Positions 1-11,497 of a stretch of DNA of 64,000 bases are shown piece by piece (the first letter of the stretch is position 1; the number at the start of each line of letters is the position of its first letter). The DNA comes from Siniperca chuatsi. Taxonomy: Eukaryota > Chordata > Actinopteri > Centrarchiformes > Sinipercidae. The DNA is taken from assembly GCF_020085105.1 (NCBI RefSeq), contig NC_058062.1:1946001-2010000 (forward strand). The letters are read 5' to 3'. The position numbers and the translations under genes are program-made. Under the pieces are notes generated by a model, which saw only the letters and a list, made by a program, of their open reading frames with translations, was not told the origin of the DNA and did no database searches.

Positions 1-302
1 CTCATGTTATCATCATCTATGAGGGTTTTGTGGGAGCTTTTGGGGCCTTTTAAAAAGTTGTACATTTGTTCATTTTTTAAAATAATCTCGGTGTAATACA
101 TAACGTACTAAATATTGGCTTCAAACACTTTATACAGATATAAATCAGAGTTATAGCCTGCCTTTATCCTGTTGTATGGCAGCAGCAAAGGGTTAGCAAT
201 TCCCTCCAGATGGGCACTTTTGTGAAAACTCTTTAAATGCACATTACAAAATTAATTAATTAATTAATTAATATTAACAAAGTCAAAAGGAAGCGTCATT
301 TT
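1..302. other. AT-rich flank without a gene
   Basis: No coding potential or recognised family is visible. The only structure is a short tetranucleotide run of ATTA units at about 250-272. This lies downstream (3') of the minus-strand amdhd2 gene. Confidence 0.5.
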
Positions 303-720
303 CAGTGGTGGAAAGTGACCGTGCTCCTGTTACCTTCAGTATTTCCATTTAAGGCCACTTTATATTCTGATGCGCTGAATTTCAGAGGGAAATATTGTAC
401 GCTTTACTGCACTGCATCAACTTCACAGCTGCAGTTGCTTTTCAGATTAAGATTTTACATAAAAACATTTGATCACCTTATAAAATCTATTGTCAAAGTG
501 TTCATTTTGCGGCCAAATTCACCTCACTGTCGTTCAACGACATCAGAAGATAAATCCTTGCAACGGTAAAACTATCAGGCCCGAGAAAAGCAGCAGGGAA
601 AGTCTGTCGTGGAAAGTAACCACCGGCGAGTACATTTACTCAAATACTGTATTTCCATTATATGCATTCAGAGGGAAATATTGCACTTTTTACTCAAACT
701 AAGATTTAGCATAAAAAGTA
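303..720. repeat. Dispersed CAGTGGTGGAA-family element, degenerate copy
   Basis: The stretch begins with CAGTGGTGGAAAGT, the terminal motif shared with copies near 13.4, 40.6, 58.9 and 62.3 kb. It continues with internal landmarks of the family: the TCAGAGGGAAATATTG block at about 382 and again at about 669, and the TTTTCAGATTAAGATTTTAC block near 440. The repeated landmarks suggest two overlapping or nested fragments. Terminal inverted repeats in other copies indicate a DNA transposon; a non-autonomous hAT-like element is my guess, not demonstrated. No ORF of transposase type is present. Confidence 0.6.
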
Positions 721-2002
721 AAAGCAATGCCCTTAACCACCGGCTTGTGGCCCTAGCTGTGGCTTCTTATATGTGACTTGTAAAGTATATATGAAGTGTA
801 ATAAACAGGCTAAATCATGCAGTAACACCTACACATACAGCATAGGTAGCCCGTGTGCTGCCTGCAGTGAGCGGCGTTGAGACCGGGGGCCATGAACACT
901 CAGGGTCCAACTGCAGAAAGAGAAATGGAGGAATAGTTATGCAGTTAGATGACGGCGAGGAATATCTGATCCAGGCAGTTCTACTCTACCACAGCACACA
1001 AACGACAGGAATCCACCCAGACAACAGGTAATATAACAAAAGTAAATGTTATTGCTTTGAAGAAGAACAATCATGTTACAGTAACGTTCACCGAAAGCTG
1101 ATTTATCCAGTTTAATAACCAAAATGTTTCCCTTTAAATCACATCTATGTAACGTGTGATTAAAATAAGCTGTAAAGCGTCTGGATGCAGGTCTCTGACA
1201 GGAAGTGCACAATCACATGTCACGTCATCTCTGCACAGAAAGACACTCACACCCAGAGAGGCCTGCGAGTCAGATTCAGAACTGGGCGGCTGATCATTGC
1301 TAAAAACTTATTTTTTAAGAAAATCAAAAGTACTGCCCGACAGCGAAGTCACTCCCAACGAGACGACAAATCTGCAGCCAAAGCAGCGCTCCTGCGAGGC
1401 TCGTTACGCTCCGGAAAATAAGGTTTCTGGATGGATGAAATGTGGAGAGGAAGTTAGAGGAAAAGGCCCCTGTACGGTGGCCTTTTTAGGACATCTAAAG
1501 CCCCATTTGGACGGGATTTATGTCTCTAGGGGAGGTGGGATGGTTTCAGTATCACCTGCGCTGGTCAGTGATTTTAATTCCAGTCGGAGCTCATATGTCT
1601 GTCCCGAGACGCTTTACATTTCAAACGTGTATCTCTGAGTGTTTATGCACAGAGCCGTTTGCTGCCACGGAGTTTCAGCAGCTCATACAAAGAAGGAAGT
1701 TAAACTTTACGATGCAGGCTGTCGCAGCATCACGTTCCGGGGGGATCGCTGTCTTTGTTCAGCCGAACCGATGAGATGCGTGGTGGTCGTGGTCTCTTTC
1801 TGACTGTAAAAGCAGCCTAATCAACATTCAGAAAGAGACAATTAAGTAGTTTGCAGCTGTCAGTGTTAATAATTAAATTACTGCTAAATGAATATCACTA
1901 ACTATAATGCTAGACCCGCCTGTGATGATGGTTTTCCTGCAGCATCATTATGTATGACAGAACCAGCTCCAGTAGTCTGCCGGTGGCTAAAATGCTGAAA
2001 CT
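721..2002. other. Intergenic DNA, nothing recognised
   Basis: Short ORFs occur on both strands but none resembles a known family. The part at about 1,440-1,800 looks like a low-copy dispersed repeat by texture only. I see no RNA gene. Confidence 0.4.
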
Positions 2003-2008
2003 TTTATT
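2003..2008 (-). terminator. amdhd2: Candidate amdhd2 poly(A) signal
   Basis: On the minus strand this is AATAAA, about 500 bases downstream of the amdhd2 stop codon at 2511-2513. It is the first consensus hexamer I found that would give a 3'UTR of ordinary length. No cDNA supports it. Confidence 0.4.
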
Positions 2009-2510
2009 GCGAAGGCGGAGGGTAAATATTTGATCAGCCACCTGCCCCTGTAATATTCACCCTGTCTGAATGGGGCTTCGGACTCAGTTTGTAGCAGCTG
2101 TAAAATCACCTTTCATCAGTCTGAGCTGAAGCTATTCGAAAGGCTGATGGGAGTCGTGGTCATGTACGTGTATTTTAGAGGTGTCTTGTCATAAACTAAA
2201 GGTGTTTGACAAACAGAAGTTCTGACTTGTTGGTGGGGCTAGAAGAAAAGTCACCAGAGTCATTAGATATCATCCTCTGGGGGCCACGAAGTTCTGCACT
2301 ACATTTCAACAGTAATCCATCCAGTAGTTTTTTTTGTTTTTTGTTTGAGTCTTAACTGACGTGCGTTAGGTGGCGAAAGTAAAGTTCACTGTGCGTTCTG
2401 ATGAATTAAAACATTCAACGGATTTGTGGTTCTGTGGTAAACAGCGTCCCCCGAAGGCACCGGAGGTCCCAGCTGTCAGCCCAGTTTCCATCTGCAGGCT
2501 TCTTCTTCTT
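2009..2510 (-). other. amdhd2: Probable amdhd2 3'UTR with repeat fragment
   Basis: This is the region between the stop codon and the candidate poly(A) signal. The part at about 2,170-2,330 resembles the GGTGGCGCTAGA-type dispersed repeat seen at 22.1 and 29.9 kb (phrases such as GGTGGGGCTAGA and TCATCCTCTGGGG), so the 3'UTR seems to have absorbed a transposable-element fragment. Confidence 0.35.
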
Positions 2511-5500
2511 CTATGGTGCTTTTCTCCAAACCTCCTCTCCAGAAATGTAGGTGGCTTTGACGTTGAGGGCATCATCGAGCATAACGAGGTCTGCAACAGA
2601 GTCGTGTGTTTTGGGTCAAACACGTACACAATAAACAGATTTCTTTCGGCTGTGCTGACGCAGTAAATCCTGACCTGCGTCTGATCCGTAGTCCAGGTTT
2701 CCCTTCTTGTGGCTGACGCCCAGGAGCTGAGCGGGATGGAGCGAGGCAGCTTCCAGAGCTTCCTCCACGCTGCAGCCTGTTAACACACACACACGAAAAA
2801 GGCAATTCAGAAAAATGGTGGCGTTGTTGTGGAAGTCTGCGTGGAAGCTGGGGGTCAATACCTGGAACTGGGATCCCGTTATTAGCGGGAATTCTCGCCA
2901 CCATTTCCTGGCAAAGTACCTGCAGGATTCTGGGATTTTTAACACGTGTGTCTGTGTGTTTGAGTACTGAAGAATCTTCTTTTCCTTTCGGCTGTTCCTT
3001 TCAGGGGTCGCCACAGCGAATCATGTGCCTCCATCTAACCCTGTCCTCTGCATCCTCTTCACTCACACCAATTAGCTTCATGTCCTCTCTCACTACATCC
3101 AGAAATCTCCTCTCTGGTCTTCCTCTAGACCTCCTGCCTGGCAGCTCCGACCTCAGCATCCTTCTACCAATATATTCACAGTCTCTCCTCTGAACACGTC
3201 CAAACCACCTCAATCTGGCCTCTCTGACTTTATCTCCGAAACATCTAACATGAGCTGTCCCTCTGATGTCCTCGTTCCTGATGTTTGAGTACTGAAGAAT
3301 ACTGTATATAATGGAAGAAAGGTGCCTTCTCCATTGTTCTGTTTTTAAAATCATTTATGGCGAGAAAAGAGCGATATATTCCCAGGAAGTAATAATCTTA
3401 AAACCCTCGACCCTAACCCGGGAGCCTCCTGTTTACCTGAATGCATGAACATGAATCCGTCGTTGAGAAGTTTTGTGTTGTTACAGAACGCAAAAAAAAA
3501 GTATTAAAATTGTAAAAAAAACTCTTTATGTGTGTATTTATTTTTTTTGGTTGTGTTCTGGTCTTTGCTGCCAGGACAGAAGGACGTAGCAAGTTTTTAT
3601 AAAAAGTGTTAACCAAGAAAGCAAAGCGCACAAACTGACCTGAAGCCTGTTTGAAGTGCCGTATGCACATATCCATCGTGGCTATGCTGCCGCAGAGGGT
3701 CTTAGTGCCTGAAAGACAGAAAGAGTGAAATCACAGAGATTTATCAATTAAAACTCAAAGTCTTGTCAATGAGACTGATGGGGCGAAGACATTAAGGAGG
3801 GCATACCTCTCCTTCTACAGGCCTCGCTACAAACGTATTTGCGTTACCTCTGTAAATCCATCACGACTGGTTTCACCGCTAATAGAAAATGTGTTAATAT
3901 ATTTTAAAACTGAAAAACTGAGACCTGCAACGTAAGCGTGGAGGCCCTGGATCTCGATGACCTGCTGGCCCAGAGTGTGACGACCAGGAGGAAGACCCAT
4001 CGCTGTGATCGCATCGGTCACCAACACCAGACCTGAAGGCACAGACAGACGTGATGACCAGGCGACGTCGTCGTACTTACTGTAAGTGTGGTTAGAAAGC
4101 GTAAGATCGTTGCTGAGCTGTATTCAGACAGGCGTGAAGTCACAAAAATCAACAACAAGCGTGCACATGCTGTATAAACACACTCACAAAGAGCACCAGC
4201 CGCTTCTGGGGACCGAGAAATCATCCATTCATAAACCAAAGGGTCTGCAGCTAGCATTGAGCTACAACGTCAGCATGCTAACATGCTGCTGTATAATGTT
4301 TACCACATAGACTGTGGAAAAGGTTCACCATCTTAGCATGTTAGCATGCTGGAAATAGCTGATTAACACTAAACAAAGTGCAGCTGAGGCTCATGGGAAT
4401 GTCGTTAGTCTTGCAGGTATTTGGTCATAAGTATGGGGACCAAAACTGTCAGAACAAAACAACTCATCCAAAAGTCGTTAACATGGCCTCAACAGCATTT
4501 TAATCACCAAAACCTGGTGATAAACGTCCTAGCAACATACTCCAAGCGAATACAGTCAGAAACGCACTATGTTTCCATCACGAAACAGCTTTCGGGTTCT
4601 TTGGAAGCTTAACAAAATCATTTTTTAAATCTTTTTCCATGTTTCCCACAATTTCAGATGTAATGTAGCATGACTGCTCGAGAGAAAATGGATCTGCAGA
4701 CAGTATTTCACATCTGCTTCATCACGGATAATACAGCGGGGAGAGAAACTGAAGCGAGAGAGAGATGGCGACACATTATTTTTATGGCCTCCCAAAACCC
4801 CCAAAAGCCTGAACAAAGAAAATACCAGCTGTTGCACTCACTGATAAAGGCTTACTGGGTGTACTGGTCTGTAAAAAGCGCTAGTCTTCAGCTGGGAGCA
4901 CCAACTGTACACACAACAGAACAGACGACGCACTTCCGCTAACGATGTGTCCATAGTGGATAATTAATCCACCACAGTCTACAAACAAAAAACAAAGATA
5001 TTTTGGGAGCTACGGGGGCATCCTGAAGGACCAATCATGCAAATATTTAAATGTACATTTTAGTAAACTGCAAATAACCGGAGATAAACCTGCTTCCTCC
5101 TAAACATTAAGGAAATTATAAGCATATTCCTATAATCACAATTAAGTACCTGACGTGCAGAAAGCAATTATTTCATCGCCACTTTGAAACTTCATAGATT
5201 TTCACACTTTTCATTGTAGTATTACTAAACATTTTTCAGGACTTCTGCAGGCGTTTCACGTGAAGGTTTACCTGCTGCTTTGTTTATGTTTCATAAACGT
5301 CTCAGAGTCTGAACTGGGCCGGTATACCTGCGGACCTCGTGTCATTTAGGACGTTAAACCTAAAACTTTATGCGTTTTGCGCGAAACATTTTCACAAAAG
5401 AAAGAAAGACCGAAACACGATGAGTCTCCTGCTGCTGGGTGGTCTTATTAAATGACCTCCATATATGATCAGTAACTTACACGGACATTTTCATTTTATA

Positions 5501-8500
5501 GCAAAATGTGACTCACAGCTCCCAAGTCCTGTTCCAGAAGTTAAAAAAAAAAGCTCATTTTTAATTTATTTTTTTAATTTAAAATGTATTCATTTAAAAT
5601 CTCATCGACATTTGTAACTATTAACAACAAATCCAGCTTCGGAAAGTAACAGAAAAATCTAATTCATTCATTATTTCTGTTTATATTTCCCCATAAGCCC
5701 TAAACCATCGCAGGTTAAACGCCGTCCACGGAAGAATCGAGCGTCTGCGGTCAGTTCGGACACGTCTGCGACAGCAGCAGGACAGAGAGGAGCGAACAGC
5801 GGAAACACTTTTTCAGCGTAATTACAGCTAAAAAAAAAAAAAAAAAAGAGCGTGTGAATTTTATGGATGCGGAAGAAACCAAGTTACGATGATGTGAACA
5901 GCTGCTCGTGGGAGCTGTAGTTTTTATTGTGCTCGCAAAGTAATGGCTGTTCAGTTCTGTTAAAATCACGAAGGTTTCAGTTTCTAATATCTATAAGCAG
6001 CTGATTTATCTTATCATATGGGAAGTAAAGTCCAGGAACGCGCTTCGGTTTTTCAGAAAGACGCTGGTGGACAGAGGCCAGACAGGAAGTGACTTTGGCG
6101 CTCTGTGGAGCAGACTCTGAGGCTTTCCACCGACCGAAGCTACCGTCGCTAAAACCTGAACTGTCCTCTCTGCACGTCCGAGGTAGAAGCAAAGAACTGC
6201 TGAGAGAAAAACCACCTTCACTGACCTGAAGGGTGCGCTCTGTGAGCGATACGCAGGGCGGCGGGGTTGGTGTGGATCCCATCAGCTATCATGCCATAAT
6301 AGACTGTCCTGCCTGCAGGAACCTGATCACTGGTCAGCAGACCCACTATACCAGGGTCCCGATGGTGGAACTGGATCCCAGCAAAGGCAAAGACAAAAGA
6401 AGATGCTGTAAGTAATGGATGAGACCGAACCAGAGCTACGACGAGAGTAAATATTTTGGACTTGCAGTCGTCAGGTGGACCCAAATATGAAGCCGGTCAT
6501 TTGGTCCTGACAACCAGACCCCCTTTGCTCATTGTAAGAAACAGATGGCAGGTGTTGGTGGGGGGAGGACTGGGAGTTCGCTACAGGACTGCACCTCCCC
6601 CCCCCCTCCAAGTTACCTCTTCCGTGTTGTCGTCACTAAAATGTTTTCTCATGATTGTTTTGACCTTTTTGTGGTTCGGATCGTGCAGATCGTGGATCGC
6701 GAGCACGGGAAGGCGATCGGACGCAGGTTCTGAAAGAGGATCGGGTGGGACTCACCGGCAGCATGGCGTTGAAGAGGTGAGTGATGAAGGAGGCTCCGTG
6801 CTGAACAGCCTCCTCAGCTTGGGACAGGTTGGCCACAGAGTGACCTACATGAGGAGACGGATCCCGTTAATGGAGTCGCACATGAATACAGCCAACACAC
6901 CTGCGTTGTGTTCTTACATTTCAGGTGTAAACTCATCAGTCTTATCAGGGCCTGTTTGGGTCTTGTGGTGGATGTAAGTGAGTAAATGACGCTCACCTAA
7001 GGACACAGTGATGCCCCTCTGGCAGAGCATCCTCACCACCGATTGGCTGCTGGCCAGCTCAGGAGCCAGCGTCACTATGGCAACGTTGTCCAGGCTGCCG
7101 TAGGCCTCCATCAGGTCCTCGATCCCTCCGGACCGGAAGGTACGGAGGAACTGCTCCGGGTGAGCTCCTTTCTTCTCCACGCTGATGAACGGGCCCTCCA
7201 GATGAAAACCTGCGCACAGACAATCACAGAGAGAGCAGATCAAACTCCACTTTGTTGTTGCAGCAAATAATTTCAAAGGATAAGCTGATATTCTATATTT
7301 TTATTTTTGTCAACAAATCCCACGAAGAAGACCAAAACCAGCAGTGAATGTAACAGGTGTTGTGTGTGAATCACAGCCGCCACTGTTGTCCAGAAACTAT
7401 TAAAACACATCAGCGAGCCGCTCTGCTGCACTGGCTGACATGTTCCTTCACCACCATGAACACACACACTGTAGTTTATTCTGACTCAGCCCCACACACA
7501 CCGTCCTGCTGCCCCAAACACTCACTACAGCACCACATGTGGATTCATCCGCCGCTGGAAATAGTCCCCAACAGATGCACTGTTTCCTCCTGTTAGTCTG
7601 ATAAAAACTGCAGCGAGCAGCTGTTTGAGGAAACTACTGAGCCTTTTTAAACAGGAAGCTATAGATCTGTGTTGTTAAAGATTTACGTCTTCAGCGGGAA
7701 CCAATGGGCTCGCAGCTGAGAGCCGCAGACAGGAAGTAATATACAAAATAACACCATCCTTTAACATGATGCAACCAGTAATTTAAACACAGGAATGTAT
7801 GACAATAATAACCAAAACATAGATGATTTTGAACAGACATGAACCCGGAAACAGACCCGTGTCGTTAGCTTATCTTCTTCTGGTGTGATGAGATCAATCA
7901 GTACACTTTAATCAAAGTGATTGTCTTTCTTAAAACATCTGTGAAATCTGTGTCCTACAATACTGTAACTTTCCAAAATGACAATGTGATGATTATACCT
8001 ACTTCAGGCAGCGACTCGCCTGGTTTGTGGAGGTGTGAACTTTATTCTCAAGCTCAACATCATGAACGCCTTAAAAAAAAATACAAACGCGCGCCATTAT
8101 CGCCATTTGTACGATCATCACGTCTCGTCCGCCTCATCCATCTCAACACTTCTGCCTTCAGATGTCACACGAGCCAGTTACTTACAAGCATACTGACACC
8201 TTTAGTGGAGACGTACTCTAAAAGGGCATCTGGCCTTAAGCTGGATTTATACTTTGGTGTTAAGGGGCTGGCCTACGCACGGGGTCGCCGTAGCCGCAAA
8301 AGCAACGTCTTACCAAGAACTCCAGCTCCATGCGCTCCTCCGTTGTGAACTTTGACCTGAGGCAGAACCTGAAACACACAGTTTAACGATAGATTTTATG
8401 TGTGCAGCAGCTTCATCTCACAAATATTCAACAAAACCAAGAAAATCCATTTAAAAAAAGTCAATAATTTAGTCAACGATGCTCTCAAAAGCCCGCCAGC

Positions 8501-11169
8501 GACACTTACTGGACTAAAACCAGCCAGTCAGTCACTGCCGCACCACGAGAGGAACGGATAGTCCAGTTAATGGACAGCTTCATTCATGAAAACAACGTGA
8601 GAACTAAAATCTGTTTCCGGATGAGTGTCCAGTTCATTGCTTGAAAATCGGCTTTTATCCGGCAGCAGCTAATTAGACGAGCCTCATGTTGCATCCAGTC
8701 TGTGTCACTCAGTGACTGCTTAACTGACTTCATTCTGACATTATTTAGTATTAGAGTTGTTAAAATTTATATGTTTTAAACTTCACCATTATTCAGTATT
8801 ATTTATGGCTCTGCAGCTGGTTTAAAAAGGCCCCTGCAGCTGGTTAAATAGCTACAACTTTACTGAATCAGGGTGCTTTTTTATCCTAGCATTTGCACCA
8901 CGTACATGTAACGTTATAATAACGTTAGGCATAGAAGACGGTGTCGTCCCTCATTCGTCCAGGAGTGGTCCATCGTAGAAAAGGTTTCAGTCGTAGTCAT
9001 CTGGACGCTGTTTTCAGAATCAAGACGTTTCGGCTCCCATCCGGAAGTCATTCTCAATTGTGAAAATGGTCTGAGAACTCAGAAATTTAAGCTACTCTGT
9101 GTTGCTTAAGCCCCGCCCTCAGGAGGAGTCTACCTGAGTGTCTGCTGTTTACCTGCCTAGTTTCACCTAAAACTGACCTAATAGTTTCCATGATGGCCCA
9201 GTAATCAGTAATCAGGCCTATTGTTTTCTGGCTGCACCTCCTCATCACTGTTAAGTACCTGATTAGCATGTGATTGGCTTGACCACGGTGTTAATACACT
9301 GTGGTAAACTTTGGGCAGAGTTGAATCTCAGACCACCATTTCTGTTCAAAGAGGGGTTTTTTTTTCACAAAAATGGCTTCTTTGACTCCTCTTTCAAACC
9401 AACTCTTCTCTCTACTCAGGATCTTCACCTCGCTGTCTTCAAATATGCGGTTTGTAGCTTTTAGACGCAAATGCACGGCGCTCTGTAATCCCGAATCAGC
9501 ACAGTCGACTGTGCTGATTCGGGATTACAGAGCGCGCGTGCGTCTAAAAGCTACAAACCGCACATTTGAAGACAGCGAGGTGAAGATTCTAAGCAGAGAG
9601 AAGAGTTGGTTTGAAAGAGGAGTCAAAGAAGCCATTTTTGTGAAACAGTGTATTAACACCGTGGTCAAGCCAATCACATGCTAATCAGGTACTTAACAGT
9701 GATGAGGGAGGTGCAGCCAGAAAACAATAGGCCTGATTACTGATTACTGGGCCATCATGGAAACTATTAGGTCAGTTTCAGGTGAAACTAGCTAATCAAC
9801 AGATACTCAGGTAGACTCCTCCCTGAGGGCGGGGCTTATGTAACACAGAATAGCTTAAATTTCTGAGTTCTCAGACCATTTTCACAATTGAGAATGACTT
9901 CCGGATGGGAGCCGAAACGTCTTGATTCTGAAAACAGCGTCCAGACGACTACGACTGAAACCTTTTCTACGTTAGGCATAGAAATAATAATTTTTTTTTA
10001 ACAGTTTAGCTCGTGTTACCCTGTTGTTGTTGTTGTTGTTCTATCTACAGACGCCCAAAACACACTCCCCCGATTCTCCCACTGGGTCATAAAGCTGAAG
10101 TGTTCGCGTCACCTTGTGGTAGACAGCAGGAGGAGAGGTGACCAGAGTGGGACAGAAGGACGTCACGCCGTGCTCCAGGATCTTTTTGGCCACAAAAGAA
10201 ACTCCACTGCTGACGTCCACCGAGGCCTGAGAGAAGTCGATGCCGTATCCTCCTGTAGGGAGAGGACAGGTAGAAGAACCGTCACTGAGTGTGTTTACAT
10301 CTGCACCGACAACCAGACGACTGGTTAAACGTCTGTAGGTTCTCCTCCACCTGTTAGCGAACAGTGGCCTACCACTGCAGCACACATCTGGCAGCAACTA
10401 ACTTTCTTGATTAATCTGCAGTTATTTTGGATTTATCGCTTTGTCTAACAAAATGTTAAAAAAAACAGCACGGCGACGTCTTCAAGGCGCGCGTTTTGTC
10501 CGACCAACAGTCCAAAACCTGAAGGAATTCAATTTACTGTCACACGTGACGAAGAGAAACAGCAACTCTTCACACTCTGTTTGAGATTCTTGCTTGATAA
10601 AAATGACTGAAGCCATTAATCGATAATCAAAATAGTTGCTGATTAATTTTTCAGTCGATCCACTGATCAAATAATAGAGTTCAGCTCTTTAAATGTTAAA
10701 CGTCGGTCTTGACATGGTTTGTTTTGTTAAAACATCCAAAAATTCAGTTTACCAGTGAATAATCACATTTTAGAAGCTACTGAATTTGAGGTATTTTTTG
10801 CTTAAAACGTTACTAAAATTATAAATCGATTTAGAGTTAAAATGATTAGCTGATTGATCGATTAATCAACTGACAGAAAATACATCTACTTTGCTAACTG
10901 ATCATTTGTTTCACTCATTTTTAAAAGCAAAAATTAAGATTTTCGGCGTTTCTCTGTTTGAAATCTCAGTAAACTGAATATCTCTGAGCTTTGAACTGTT
11001 TATTGAACAGAAGGGGACATTTGAAGACGTCGCGCCGGGCTCTGGGAACTTCAGTTGGGCATTTTTTACTGTTTTATTTAGTTCAGTTTAGCTGCTGAAA
11101 TACCCTGAAGGCAGCACGACATGATGGTGACACACAAGCTATAGACAAACTACTTATCAATATACTGAG

Positions 11170-11223
<54 letters not shown>

Positions 11224-11365
11224 TACCGTTGATCTGAACGTCTATAAAGCCCGGGGCGATGATGCTGCCTTCACAGTCCACACGCTTGTCGGCGTAACCC
11301 TGCTCATCGAAGAACAGCTTCTCTGGATCTAAGATCCTCCCGTCACGCACCCACAGGTCCTCTCT

Positions 11366-11404
<39 letters not shown>

Positions 11405-11434
11405 GACTTCCTGCTGTTTTTACAGTGTAACCTG

Positions 11435-11497
<63 letters not shown>

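Noticed and set aside
7917..8348. 143-codon plus-strand ORF
   Set aside because: It runs through amdhd2 intron 4 and antisense over exon 4; no family and no codon signature.
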